Of a DNA stretch of 64,000 nt, positions 50,960 through 60,650 are shown piece after piece. Position 1 is the first letter of the stretch. Every line of letters begins with the position of its first letter. The stretch lies in assembly GCF_004340685.1 (NCBI RefSeq), contig NZ_SLUN01000002.1, positions 300,063 through 364,062 of the forward strand, in the 5' to 3' direction. The translations under genes and the position numbers were made by a program. Source of the stretch: Hydrogenispora ethanolica (GTDB lineage Bacteria; Bacillota; UBA4882; UBA8346). The notes under the pieces are model-generated. The model saw nothing but the letters and a program-made list of their open reading frames with translations. It ran no database searches and was not told where the DNA came from.

Positions 50960-52324
50960 ATGATGAACCTTGCCGACCGGCAATCCTATATCTCGTTGCC
51001 TTCCTTCCAGGCGGCGCTCGATTGCATCCAAAGCGGCACGCCGATCACCTTTATATCCGGCAAAGCCGGGACCGGGAAATCGACCTTTACCAAAAACGAG
51101 CTCACCAAGCTGAAGGGCAATACCGTATTCTTGTCGCCGACCGGGATCGCCGCCCTGAATATCGGCGGTCAGACCATCCATTCCTTTTTCAATCTGGAAC
51201 ATGGCCCGCAGTATCCGGAACGGATCAAGGAGAGCCGGCAAGCGGAGATCTACCGCAAAATCGATACCCTGGTCATCGATGAGATCTCCATGGTCCGGGC
51301 CGATCTGATGGACGCGGTCCATTGGGCGCTGCAGGCCAACCGCAAGTCGGAGGCGGCCTTCGGCGGGGTGCAGCTGGTGCTGATCGGCGACCTGTATCAG
51401 CTGCCGCCGGTGGTGCGGGCCGAGGAGAGAAGGGAGTTCAGCGGCGGGCGCTATGCGAACCGCTTTTTCTTCAATTCCCGGGCCATCCGCGCCGCCATCC
51501 TCGACCAATCGTTCCGTTATATTCAGTTCTCGGAGGTTTTCCGGCAGGCCGATCCCAGGTTCATCAGCCTACTGGAGCAGGTCCGCAATTGCAGCCTGGA
51601 CCGGGAGCTGATCCGGGTCTTGAATGAACGGGTCTGCGCCGAGGCGCGCCTGGAAGGGATCGAAGATCTCACGGTGCTTACCTGCACCAACGAGGCGGCC
51701 AACCGTTACAACTCCGACAAACTGGAGGAATTGCCGGGTCCGAAACGGTTGTATGAAGCGGCGATCGACGGGAAATTCAGCCGGGAGGACTTTCCCACCC
51801 TGCCCATCCTCCCCTTGAAAGTAGGGGCCAAGGTCATCTTCATCAAGAACGACCCCGGCAGGGTCTGGGTGAACGGCACCACCGGCATCGTCAAAAGGCT
51901 GAGGGATCAGGAGATCATCGTCCGGATCGACGGCGAGGATCACACCGTGCCCAAAGAGACCTGGGAAAAGGCGCAATACCGGGTCAGCGACGGAAACATT
52001 GAAAAAGTCGTCGTCGGCCGGTTCGTCCAGTTCCCCATCAAGCTGGGCTGGGCCTTAACGATCCACAAGAGCCAGAGCCTGACCCTGAACAATGTCTATC
52101 TCGATACCGGCCGTGGCGCTTTCGATTCGGGGCAGATCTACGTCGCCCTGAGCAGAGTGCGCCGGCTCGACAATCTCTTTCTCAAGCAACCCATCACAGA
52201 CCGGGACCTGTTGCTGGACCCCAGCATCCATAAGTTCCTGGACTATATCGAGCGCCTGGCCTGGCGGAATGAAGCCGGGACAACGCAGGTCTCCCCGAAA
52301 CCCGCCCAAGATTGCGGATCCTGA
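50960..52324 (+). CDS. Pif1-like superfamily 1 DNA helicase
   Basis: A 454-residue helicase. Walker A is SGKAGTGKSTF, Walker B is LVIDEISMVRADLM (DE followed by ISMV, as in Pif1/RecD relatives), and motif III is VLIGDLYQLPPV. The late TIHKSQSLTLNNVYLD and QIYVALSRVRRLDNLFL are motifs V and VI of Pif1. It has no extra nuclease or HRDC domain. Bacterial Pif1 helicases unwind G-quadruplexes and stalled replication structures. The ATG at 50960 or 50963 follows GGGGAG; a longer frame from 50819 is not supported. It stands alone. Confidence 0.9.
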   Translation: MMNLADRQSYISLPSFQAALDCIQSGTPITFISGKAGTGKSTFTKNELTKLKGNTVFLSPTGIAALNIGGQTIHSFFNLEHGPQYPERIKESRQAEIYRKIDTLVIDEISMVRADLMDAVHWALQANRKSEAAFGGVQLVLIGDLYQLPPVVRAEERREFSGGRYANRFFFNSRAIRAAILDQSFRYIQFSEVFRQADPRFISLLEQVRNCSLDRELIRVLNERVCAEARLEGIEDLTVLTCTNEAANRYNSDKLEELPGPKRLYEAAIDGKFSREDFPTLPILPLKVGAKVIFIKNDPGRVWVNGTTGIVKRLRDQEIIVRIDGEDHTVPKETWEKAQYRVSDGNIEKVVVGRFVQFPIKLGWALTIHKSQSLTLNNVYLDTGRGAFDSGQIYVALSRVRRLDNLFLKQPITDRDLLLDPSIHKFLDYIERLAWRNEAGTTQVSPKPAQDCGS

Positions 52325-52372
52325 TCATCCCATTCATGCGGCTCCGATCAAGAGAGGCACACCCGGCGCGGC

Positions 52373-53707
52373 TCAGCCTTGGGAGGCTGGGCCTGTTTGA
52401 GCGTGGGGCTGCCGGTCCTGGAGCTTATTCACGAGCAAAAAGCAGAAACTGCCGCTGATCCGCAGCAGGGCGCAGACGATGAAGGCCCATTCGAAACTCA
52501 TGACATGCAACAGGCTGACTCCGGCGATGGGGGCGACGATGGCCGAAATGGTGATGCTGGTATTGTAATAGGCGATGTACGAGGTTTTCCGGTTATCGGG
52601 GGTCACTTCCAGCAAAGCGTTGAAGAGCGCCAGGTTGACGCCGGAGAAGATCGCTCCGGTGATCAGGTTGAAGGCGACCACTACGTACAGGCTGCGGGAA
52701 AAGGCGTAGACCGCCGGCACCAGAAACATGGGCAGCGTCGAGTAGAACAGCGTCTTTAAATTGCCGTGCCGGTTCAGGACTTTCATCCAAAAACCGTAGC
52801 CGATTAAGGAGCCGCCGGTGTTCATCAGGCTCAGAATGCTCATCCAAAAGTTGTTGGCCCCCAGAATCTTCACCTGATACCAGCTGAAAAGGGGCCAGGC
52901 GGTCTGCCACGAAAAATAGAATAGGACCGAGGCCAGGGTATAGGAGACGAAGCGCTTCTCGGCGAGGACCTCGCCCAGGCGGAGCTGTTTCCCGCTGGGT
53001 TTGACCTCGGCTGCGGCCTCGGCCGGGGCCTTCGCCCCATAGCCGGCGGCGGCGTCCTCGTCGATGCGGGTAAAGATGTGCAGCTCCGCCATTGCCAGCA
53101 AAAAGGCGCAGAAAAAGACCACCTGATAACCGATGGGGAAGGCCAGATGATCCAGGACGAACCCCGCCCCCAGGGCCAAGGCAGTCCCGACTAGATTCAT
53201 CGCCCGGTTGCGGAAGGCAAACGCCTCGGTGCGCCGTTCCGGCGGGATGATCTTCGAAATAAACGATTGCCAGGCGATGTTGCTGATGGCGCCGGGGAAA
53301 TTCATCAGGCCGATGATCGCCACAAAGAGAGTCGCCCGCCAGGTCGGCTCGAAGAAAGGGACGCAGGCGATGGCCAGAAAGAACAACCGCTGGGCCAGCA
53401 TGAACCAGAAGGTAACCTGCTTCTTGCGGGATTGGCGGTCAATGAACCAGGCGCCCGGAATCATCGCCAGCAGGCTGATGGCGGCGGGCGCCGACGACAG
53501 CAGCGCCACCTGCAATTTGGTGGCCCCCAGTTTCATGGCGAAGATCCCGGTGAAGGGATTGACCATGTCCAGGGTGGCGACGTTAAAGATGCCGTGAAGA
53601 ATGTTGGTGCGGATATTGTGGTTGAGTGGGTCCGGTTGGTCGCGGCGCGTAATATCGGCGGCCGAACCAAATAAGAATCTGCGGATGATATCGGTCAATG
53701 GCAGCAA
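52373..53707 (-). CDS. MFS transporter
   Basis: A 444-residue membrane protein with about 12 helices and an MFS loop in the first half (PGAWFIDRQSRKKQ). It starts with TTG at 53707, eight bases behind GGAGG. A cytoplasmic loop rich in Ala and charged residues (DEDAAAGYGAKAPAEAAAEV) separates the halves. It resembles uncharacterised Bacillota MFS carriers, and its substrate is unknown. It diverges from the two-component pair on its right. Confidence 0.8.
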   Translation of the reverse strand: MLPLTDIIRRFLFGSAADITRRDQPDPLNHNIRTNILHGIFNVATLDMVNPFTGIFAMKLGATKLQVALLSSAPAAISLLAMIPGAWFIDRQSRKKQVTFWFMLAQRLFFLAIACVPFFEPTWRATLFVAIIGLMNFPGAISNIAWQSFISKIIPPERRTEAFAFRNRAMNLVGTALALGAGFVLDHLAFPIGYQVVFFCAFLLAMAELHIFTRIDEDAAAGYGAKAPAEAAAEVKPSGKQLRLGEVLAEKRFVSYTLASVLFYFSWQTAWPLFSWYQVKILGANNFWMSILSLMNTGGSLIGYGFWMKVLNRHGNLKTLFYSTLPMFLVPAVYAFSRSLYVVVAFNLITGAIFSGVNLALFNALLEVTPDNRKTSYIAYYNTSITISAIVAPIAGVSLLHVMSFEWAFIVCALLRISGSFCFLLVNKLQDRQPHAQTGPASQG

Positions 53708-54000
53708 GGTTGTGCCTCCGTAATTTGCTGGGGATGGCTCAAGCCACGCGGTCCCGGCCGGTATAACATATTCTCAGCGGGATGCGAAACTCCTGCCCGG
53801 CGAGGGATATTTTACCCAAGCGTAAGACATCCGGATCCGGATAGCAACGAGCGGGCTGGATAGAATCTCTGCATAGCTTTATCGGGCGGATCGTTATATA
53901 CTGATTTATATATGCAACGGCAGCTGCGGTTCATGAACGCTTCGCGTTTGCTTGCAACCCGCGTTAAGCCGCTGAATTCCGATTCTAACGGTGGTCGCTC
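53708..54000. other. Divergent intergenic region
   Basis: The 293-bp gap between the MFS carrier and the kinase should hold promoters for both. I see no pair of boxes good enough to call, and no gene. Confidence 0.4.
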
Positions 54001-55806
54001 ATGGGAAAATTGCTCCGATACTTCGCCAATCAGCCGCTCAAAGTGAAACTGCTCTGCTTCTTCCTGCCGCTGATCATCTGCTCGGTCGGGTTGACCGGGG
54101 TTCTCTCGTATCTCTTTGCCGAAAAGCAGTTGCGCGACAACGCCTACTACCTGCTCCGGGATACCGCCTATCAGACCAATCTCTTCCTCAACGACCGTTT
54201 TGCAACCATGTTCGAGCAGCTCTATAACATCGAAAACGACCCGGCGATTCAAAACATGATCCTCAACCGTTACAGTCCCGAATCCAAACAGAAATACCTT
54301 GATCTGATCGGCTTAAACGACCGGTTGAATGAGATCTACCGCCGCTATCCCAAGATTATCGATTCGATCTACATTTATTTGGACAACGGCCACGAATTTT
54401 CGCTGATGAACGATTCCATCGCGGTTCGCGAGGGGATCCGCCTGGAGGAATGGCTCCGCAGGTACCGCGGCTCACCCAAGGGGTACTATTGGCTGAACGA
54501 TCATCGCGACCGGATCTTCGAGACCTTTGAAGAACGCCGGGTGCTCAGTTGTTTCAAATTAATCGGCACCCCGGCCTCGAAGGTCAAGGGGCTGGTCATC
54601 CTGAATCTCAAGAGCGATCACTTCCTGGAGATCCTGCGCAATATCCGGGTGAGCGCCCACGGCTATCTGGCGCTGATCAGCCCCGACGGGTTGCTCCTCT
54701 CCAAGAACGCCGCTCCCCGCTACCGTTTGAGCCGCGCCGCTCTCGCCGGGCTCCGGGACCGCGCCGGCGCGGACGGCGGCTATGAGCGCCGCAATCCCTC
54801 CGGCGAAAAACTCTTCATCGTCTATAACACGATCACCATGAACCAGTGGCGGATCGCGGCGGTGGTGCCGGAGCGGGATCTTCTGGCCGAGGCGGGACGG
54901 ATCAAAACGACCTCCCTGGCGATCATTCTGGTGCTCAGCCTGATCTCGGCCGGGCTGGCGCTGGTCTTTGCCGGCAATATCGCCACCTCGGTCAAGTACC
55001 TTTCCGAACAGGTCAAACGGGTCGAGGCCGGCGACTTCGATACCCAGTTCCTCATCGCCGAGCAGAACGAGGTCGGCATCCTGGCCAAAGGATTGACCAG
55101 CCTGGTGAATACGGTGAAACAACTGCTCCGCAAGGTCCGGGAGGAACAGGAGCAGAAACGCCAGATCGAGCTGCTGGCCCTGCAGTCCCAGATCAACCCG
55201 CATTTTTTGTACAATACCCTCAGCTCCATCAAGCATCTGATCGAGATGAATGAGAACGGCCGCGCCGCCAAAATGGTCGGAGCCCTCACCAAATTCTTTA
55301 TGATCGGGATCAGCAAAGGCAAGGAGGTCATCACCGTCGCCGAGGAGATCGAGCATATCCGGAATTACCTGCTGATCCTGCAGATGCGGTACAGCCAGGA
55401 CTTTGATTTCGAGCTGGCCGTCAATGAGGAGATCGCCGATTGCAAGATCATCAAGCTGACGTTGCAACCGCTGGTGGAAAACTCGATCTATCACGGGATC
55501 AAAAACAAACCCGAGAAGGGGATCATCCGGGTCTCCGGCTACCGGGCCGGCCGGCACGCGGTGATCGAGGTCTACGACGACGGCGCCGGGATGACCGAAG
55601 CGCGCCTCGCCGAGCTGCGCCAATCACTGGCAGCGCCGGAAGTGGCCGAGCATCCGATGACCTTCGGCCTGCGGAATGTCAACGAACGTTTGCGGTTGCA
55701 TTTCGGGCCCGATTACGGGTTGGACATCTTCAGCGAACCGGGCCGGTACACCCGGATCCTGGTGCGTCTGCCGTTCCCCGAGCAACGACAGGAGGAGAAT
55801 GAATGA
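54001..55806 (+). CDS. YesM-type sensor histidine kinase
   Basis: A 601-residue membrane kinase: helix at about 19-40, a large extracytoplasmic sensor (40-300), a second helix near 310, a HAMP domain (SVKYLSEQVKRVEAGDFDTQ), then LLALQSQINPHFLYNTLSSI with the phosphoacceptor His. The ATPase domain has LQPLVENSIYHGI, VYDDGAGM and FGLRNVNERL. The ATG at 54001 has only a weak ribosome site. It overlaps its response regulator by four bases, and probably senses the sugar carried by the ABC transporter downstream. Confidence 0.92.
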   Translation: MGKLLRYFANQPLKVKLLCFFLPLIICSVGLTGVLSYLFAEKQLRDNAYYLLRDTAYQTNLFLNDRFATMFEQLYNIENDPAIQNMILNRYSPESKQKYLDLIGLNDRLNEIYRRYPKIIDSIYIYLDNGHEFSLMNDSIAVREGIRLEEWLRRYRGSPKGYYWLNDHRDRIFETFEERRVLSCFKLIGTPASKVKGLVILNLKSDHFLEILRNIRVSAHGYLALISPDGLLLSKNAAPRYRLSRAALAGLRDRAGADGGYERRNPSGEKLFIVYNTITMNQWRIAAVVPERDLLAEAGRIKTTSLAIILVLSLISAGLALVFAGNIATSVKYLSEQVKRVEAGDFDTQFLIAEQNEVGILAKGLTSLVNTVKQLLRKVREEQEQKRQIELLALQSQINPHFLYNTLSSIKHLIEMNENGRAAKMVGALTKFFMIGISKGKEVITVAEEIEHIRNYLLILQMRYSQDFDFELAVNEEIADCKIIKLTLQPLVENSIYHGIKNKPEKGIIRVSGYRAGRHAVIEVYDDGAGMTEARLAELRQSLAAPEVAEHPMTFGLRNVNERLRLHFGPDYGLDIFSEPGRYTRILVRLPFPEQRQEENE

Positions 55807-57044
55807 ATTCTGACTGTAAACTGCTGATCGTCGACGACGATGAGATCATCCGCGCCGGGCTCACCCGGAACATTCCCTGGGAGGCCCACGGCTTCACGGT
55901 GGTCGGAGCCGCGCGGAACGGGGCCGAAGGGCTGGACCTGGCCCGGGAACACCGGCCGCAGCTCATTCTCTCCGATATCCGGATGCCCTTCATGGACGGC
56001 CTGCAAATGGCGGAAGCCGTGAAAGCCGGCGACCCGGGGGTGAAGGTGATCTTTCTCACCGGATACGATGAGTTCGAATACGCCCGGAAGGCGCTCAACC
56101 TCAAGGCCAGCGACTATATTTTGAAGTACGCCGATAATGAGGAGATCCTGCAGGCGGTCATCAAAGCGGGGGAGGAATGGCGCGAGGAGCAGCAACTCCA
56201 GGGCATGGTGGACCAGAGCCAAAGGATCCTCAAAGAGAAGCTCCTGCGGGAGCTGCTCCTGGCGGAAGAGCCCACGCCCGATCTGGCGAAACGGGTCAAA
56301 GATCTCGGACTGGAGCTGGCGGAAGAAGAGCGGTTCAGCGTGGCCGCGATCGGTTGCGAAGCGCCGGGGAACGGCCGGGCCGCGACCGGCGGCGATTTTC
56401 TGGCCGATTTTTGCCGGGAGCGGCTGGCGGCCGCGGCGCTCCCGGGCGAAGTGGTTGCCTTGCCAAAACGGATCATCTTGATCCTCGGCGTTTCAGAGGC
56501 GGAATTCCCGGGCCAGGAACCGTTCCTGGCCGGACTGTTGCAGAGCCTGGCGGAACGCTGGCGCGAGGGAAAGATCGCCATCGGCGTGGGCGATATCCAC
56601 CAGGGCCCGGAAGGGATCGCCCACGCCTATCAAGAGGCCGAGGCCGCCCTGGAGACCCAGACCGCGCTCGGTCCGGCCGGAATCGCTTATTTCCGGCAGA
56701 TCGGCGAGAGCGAGAATCAACAGCGTCTGCGCAAAATCCTCGATTATGTGCGGAACCATTTCGACGACCCGGATCTTACCCTGGCCAAGCTGGCCAAGGA
56801 AGTGAATATCTGTCCGGCGTATATCAGCACCATCTTTAAAAAATATCAAAAGATCAAGTTCAGCGACTACCTGATCGCGGCGCGGATGGAAAAGGCCCGG
56901 GAACTGCTGGCCAAGACCAATCTGATGACGTACGAAGTGGCGGAACGGACCGGCTATCCCAATCCGCAATATTTCAGCGTCTTGTTTAAGAAATACACCG
57001 GAATGACCCCGACCGAATTCAAGAACAGCCGCCATCCGGCCTAA
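55803..57044 (+). CDS. YesN-type response regulator (receiver + AraC DNA-binding domain)
   Basis: A 413-residue regulator. The receiver has LLIVDDDE, the phosphoacceptor Asp in LILSDIRMPFMDG (about residue 58) and the Lys in DYILKY. The AraC-type DNA-binding domain occupies the last 100 residues (LTLAKLAKEVNICPAYISTI and YEVAERTGYPNPQYFSVLFK). It shares an operon with the kinase and faces an ABC transporter, its likely target. Confidence 0.92.
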   Translation: MNSDCKLLIVDDDEIIRAGLTRNIPWEAHGFTVVGAARNGAEGLDLAREHRPQLILSDIRMPFMDGLQMAEAVKAGDPGVKVIFLTGYDEFEYARKALNLKASDYILKYADNEEILQAVIKAGEEWREEQQLQGMVDQSQRILKEKLLRELLLAEEPTPDLAKRVKDLGLELAEEERFSVAAIGCEAPGNGRAATGGDFLADFCRERLAAAALPGEVVALPKRIILILGVSEAEFPGQEPFLAGLLQSLAERWREGKIAIGVGDIHQGPEGIAHAYQEAEAALETQTALGPAGIAYFRQIGESENQQRLRKILDYVRNHFDDPDLTLAKLAKEVNICPAYISTIFKKYQKIKFSDYLIAARMEKARELLAKTNLMTYEVAERTGYPNPQYFSVLFKKYTGMTPTEFKNSRHPA

Positions 57045-57063
57045 AACCGCGCCCCTTTTGAGG

Positions 57064-57102
57064 ACCGGCTCCATTACGATGGGCCGGTTTTTTGTTTTTT
57101 AA
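57064..57102 (+). terminator. Terminator of the kinase/regulator operon
   Basis: ACCGGC (57064-57069) pairs with GCCGGT (57083-57088), followed by TTTTTTGTTTTTT. The transporter operon downstream therefore needs its own promoter. Confidence 0.85.
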
Positions 57103-57144
57103 AATATCAAACAGATCGTTAAAGATATCTTATTACGATTCTGC

Positions 57145-57290
57145 GGCGAAAAGATTACACTGAGGTTACAGCATTTTGCGAAAGCTTGACGGATTTGGAG
57201 CGAAAAGCGCGAACGCTTCACCGCACTTTTCGCCAACAAAGCCGTTTACGCTTTATCAAAATGCTATAAAGAAAGCATTTTGCGGTGGGA
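57145..57290 (+). promoter_or_regulatory. Leader with competing inverted repeats before the transporter operon
   Basis: CAAAATGCT (57257-57265) can pair with AGCATTTTG at 57170-57178 or with a second copy at 57274-57282. Likewise CTTTTCGCC (57226-57234) can pair with GGCGAAAAG at 57145-57153 or with GCGAAAAG at 57200-57207. An AGCG-CGAA-CGCT hairpin (57206-57217) also overlaps. These could be alternative RNA folds or regulator-binding repeats. No promoter or known riboswitch was recognised. Confidence 0.4.
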
Positions 57291-57373
57291 ACCCTTCTTC
57301 CCCGGGATACGCCAATCTCATCGCCATGGCCCATCGCGAATGCCCGCAGAACAGAGAGAGAAAGGAAGAAAGC

Positions 57374-58312
57374 ATGAGTCAGCCATCTGTTTCCGGGAGC
57401 GCAACCCGGGGTAAAATCGCCAAACTGCTCCGGGACGAACGGGCCTATCCTTACTTGCTGATCGCCCCTTCGTTGATCCTAATCCTGCTGTTGATGTTCG
57501 TGCCGCTGTTTAGCGTCTTCAAAATCAGCCTGGAAAATTACTCGATGAACCAATTGTATGGCCGGGGCTTCATCGGCTTGAAGAATTTTCAGGACATTCT
57601 GACCAACGATCCGATCTTCTTCCGCACCATTCCCGTGACCATCCGCTGGGTGGTCATCGAGGTCGTGCTGCAACTGGTCTTCGGAATGATCGTAGCCCTG
57701 TTGCTGAACCGGACCTTCAAAGGCCGGGCCTTCGCCCGGGCGGCGATGTTCATCCCCTGGGCGGTTTCAGGCGTCCTGACCACCATGTTGTGGCTGTTAA
57801 TCTTCAACCAGCATATCGGGTTGCTCAACGACCTCCTGCGCAAATTGGGCCTGATTCACGATAGCGTGGCCTGGCTCGCCAATCCCGGCACGGTCTTCGG
57901 CTCGGTGCTCCTGGCCGAACTCTGGCGGGGCATTCCCTTCTTTGCCATCACCCTGCTGGCGGCATTGCAGACCATTCCGCCGGAGATTTACGAATCGGGC
58001 AAAGTGGACGGCTGCGGCCCGGTCCGGCAGTTCTTCCTGATCACCCTGCCGTTTTTGAAAGAAGCGATCGTCTTTGCCACCTTGATGCGGGCGATCTGGG
58101 AGTTCAACAACATCGACATGATCTTCACCATGACCGGCGGCGGTCCGGTCTATCTCACCACCACGCTGCCGATCTATATGATGCAAAGCGCCATCATCGA
58201 AGGGAACTACGGTTATGGCTCGGCTTTGGCGGTGATTATCTTCATCATCCTGATGATCTTTACAGTTACCTATCTGGCCATGAACAAGTTTGGGAGGAGT
58301 ATCGATGAATAG
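57374..58312 (+). CDS. Sugar ABC transporter permease (MalF-like)
   Basis: A 312-residue permease with six helices and the EAA loop IYESGKVDGCGPVRQFFLITLPF. TMTGGGPVYLTTTLPIYM is the typical late loop. The ATG at 57374 follows AAAGGAAG; the frame opens far upstream, across the leader, but without a site. It overlaps the next permease by eight bases. No ATPase is encoded with it. Confidence 0.92.
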   Translation: MSQPSVSGSATRGKIAKLLRDERAYPYLLIAPSLILILLLMFVPLFSVFKISLENYSMNQLYGRGFIGLKNFQDILTNDPIFFRTIPVTIRWVVIEVVLQLVFGMIVALLLNRTFKGRAFARAAMFIPWAVSGVLTTMLWLLIFNQHIGLLNDLLRKLGLIHDSVAWLANPGTVFGSVLLAELWRGIPFFAITLLAALQTIPPEIYESGKVDGCGPVRQFFLITLPFLKEAIVFATLMRAIWEFNNIDMIFTMTGGGPVYLTTTLPIYMMQSAIIEGNYGYGSALAVIIFIILMIFTVTYLAMNKFGRSIDE

Positions 58313-59144
58313 GCTGCGGAAGTTCCTTGCCAGTGCCTTGCTGTTCTATATCCCTTTAATCGCGATGCTGCTGTTCGTGCTGATTCCGTTTCTGTGGACG
58401 GTCGTCACCTCGCTCAAACATGAGAAGGATGTGCTCAACGCGGTAGTTCAGTATCTGCCGCATCCGGCGACCTTCCAAAATTATATCAATGTCTGGAAAG
58501 CGGGGCATTTCTCGGTCTATTTCCTCAACAGTCTGCTGGTCTCCGCGACCTCGGTGGTGGCGATCATCGTCTTGTCGGTATTGAACGGCTACGCGCTGAC
58601 CCGCTTCAATTTCCGCGGCAAACAGCTGTTCATGATCATCCTGCTCTGTACGCAGCTGTTGCCGGCGGTGATCTTTCTGATCCCCTTGTTTTTGACCTTT
58701 AAGACCGTGGGCCTGATCAATACGCCACTGTCGCTGGTGGTGTTTTATGTGGTGATGCAGGTGCCATTTAACACCCTGCTGATGAAGGGTTTCATCAGCA
58801 ATATTCCGAAACAGATCGACGAAGCGGCGATGGTCGACGGCGCCACCCGGACCACGGTCATCTTTAAGATCATTCTGCCCTTGATCCTGCCCGGCCTGGT
58901 GGCCACGGCCTCGTTCGCCTTCATCGGCTGCTGGAACGAGTTCATCGCCGCCTTCACCTTCATCACGTCGAGCAAGTTCTTCACGATTCCGGTGGGGCTG
59001 AAATTCATGATCGGCGAGTATGACGTGCAGTACGCCTCATTGGCGGCCGGGAGCGTCATCGGTCTGGTCCCGGCGGTGTTGCTCTTCGCCTATGTGCAGA
59101 AGTACCTGATCCAGGGCCTGGGGAGCGGTTCCGTCAAAGGTTGA
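58305..59144 (+). CDS. Sugar ABC transporter permease (MalG-like)
   Basis: A 279-residue permease with the EAA loop QIDEAAMVDGATRTTVIFKIILPL and the C-terminal QKYLIQGLGSGSVKG. The ATG at 58305 follows GGGAGGAG and lies inside the end of the previous gene, so the two permeases are translated together. Confidence 0.93.
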   Translation: MNRLRKFLASALLFYIPLIAMLLFVLIPFLWTVVTSLKHEKDVLNAVVQYLPHPATFQNYINVWKAGHFSVYFLNSLLVSATSVVAIIVLSVLNGYALTRFNFRGKQLFMIILLCTQLLPAVIFLIPLFLTFKTVGLINTPLSLVVFYVVMQVPFNTLLMKGFISNIPKQIDEAAMVDGATRTTVIFKIILPLILPGLVATASFAFIGCWNEFIAAFTFITSSKFFTIPVGLKFMIGEYDVQYASLAAGSVIGLVPAVLLFAYVQKYLIQGLGSGSVKG

Positions 59145-59204
59145 CGCAATAAGCCGCGTCAGCGGTTTATGATAGAAAATCTATTTCAAGGGAGGCCAAT
59201 GTAA

Positions 59205-60506
59205 GTGAGGAAAAAGCTATTTCTGTTACTGGCAGGGTTCGTATTCGTGTTCGGCCTGGCTCTCAGCGTGTATGGCGCGCCCCAAAAATCGACCATCACG
59301 TTCTGGGCGGCTGCGGTCACCCCGGAACGGGACCAATTCTTCAAGGATGTCGTCAAGAAGTTTGAGGCCAAAAACCCCGATATTCAAGTGGAGTACCTGG
59401 GGATCCCCGGCGATCTGGTCGGCTACCGTCAAAAATGGGATGTCGCCCTGGCCTCGGGGACCGATCCCGACATCACCAATGATTTCACCTCCAAACAAGT
59501 GCAGATGGGCGCTTTGGAGCCGCTCGACAAGTATTTCAGCAAATGGGCGGATAAGAAACTGATCAATCCGGCGCTGGTGGCCGGCAACCGTTCCTTCGAC
59601 CCCAAGCATCACCGGCTTTACGCGCTGCCGTACAGCGCTCAGCCCTGGGTGATGTGGGTCCGGCCGGACTGGTTCAAGGCGGTGGGCCTGAAGATCCCCG
59701 AGACCTGGGATGAGTTCTTCGCGGCCGTTCCCAAGCTGACCGACAAAGCCAAAGGCGTTTACGGCCTGAGCATCCGGGGCGGCGGCGGCAGCGCCAATAC
59801 CCTGGAGATGCTGATGTACTCCTACTCCGGCATCCAGAATTACTTTGACAAGAAAGGCAAATCCACCATCAACCATCCCAAGAACGTGGAGTTCGTCGAG
59901 AAATACCTCGGTCTGTACAATCAGGCCACTCCCGAGGATGATCTGACCAAGGGCTGGACGCAGCTGGCCGCGACCTTCCAATCGGGAAAAGCCGCAGTCG
60001 TCATCCACAACCTGGGTTCCGCCAGTTCCCATGAGAAAGCCTTCGGCGGCGACCGCAGCAAATTCATGGCGGTGCCCTTCCCGAAGAGCATCAAGGGCTT
60101 CCGGCAACACCCCGGCCTGATGCCGCTGGGCTTGACCATGTCCAAAAATTCCAAGCATAAAGAGGCAGTCTGGAAATTCCTGACTTTCTACCTCTCCAAC
60201 GAGATCAACAGCGCCTACGGCAAGCTGTACGGCGAGATTCCGGCCAACAAGAATGCCGCGGATGACGCCTGGGTTCACGATCTGCCCTATATGGAGACCG
60301 GCGCCCAGCTGATCACTTCCCCGGCGACCAAGTTCGGAGCCAACCCCTACTATCTGCCCGGTTACACCACGGTCCAGGCCAAGATCGAGCCTTCCATCCA
60401 GATGGTGATGCTGAAGCAGAAGACCGCCAAGCAGATGCTGGATGAATGGGCCCGGCTCCTGGAGAAAGAGAAAGCGGACTTCGACGCCTCGTTAAAGAAG
60501 AAATAA
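59205..60506 (+). CDS. Sugar ABC transporter substrate-binding protein
   Basis: A 433-residue family 1 binding protein with a signal peptide (MRKKLFLLLAGFVFVFGLAL, cleavage near VYGAP). STITFWAAAVTPERDQFFKD opens the mature protein and YALPYSAQPWVMWVRPDWFK is the ligand-lobe motif. The start is GTG at 59205 behind GGGAGG. It is the last gene of the permease-permease-binding protein operon, ended by a strong terminator. The nearby beta-xylosidase suggests a xylo- or arabino-oligosaccharide. Confidence 0.88.
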   Translation: MRKKLFLLLAGFVFVFGLALSVYGAPQKSTITFWAAAVTPERDQFFKDVVKKFEAKNPDIQVEYLGIPGDLVGYRQKWDVALASGTDPDITNDFTSKQVQMGALEPLDKYFSKWADKKLINPALVAGNRSFDPKHHRLYALPYSAQPWVMWVRPDWFKAVGLKIPETWDEFFAAVPKLTDKAKGVYGLSIRGGGGSANTLEMLMYSYSGIQNYFDKKGKSTINHPKNVEFVEKYLGLYNQATPEDDLTKGWTQLAATFQSGKAAVVIHNLGSASSHEKAFGGDRSKFMAVPFPKSIKGFRQHPGLMPLGLTMSKNSKHKEAVWKFLTFYLSNEINSAYGKLYGEIPANKNAADDAWVHDLPYMETGAQLITSPATKFGANPYYLPGYTTVQAKIEPSIQMVMLKQKTAKQMLDEWARLLEKEKADFDASLKKK

Positions 60507-60519
60507 GCGCAACGGAAGA

Positions 60520-60552
60520 AAGGGGCCGGCGAAAAACCGCCCCTTTTTTCTT
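60520..60552 (+). terminator. Terminator after the binding-protein gene
   Basis: AAGGGGC (60520-60526) pairs with GCCCCTT (60539-60545) and is followed by TTTT. Confidence 0.8.
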
Positions 60553-60650
60553 GGAATCCGTTATAATAGGAGAAAAGGCTTGCGGCATGGCTACGGTCCA
60601 TGCCCTTACAACGGAGAAGCAGCAAAGTTGCTCGGATGGGACACGCGGCG

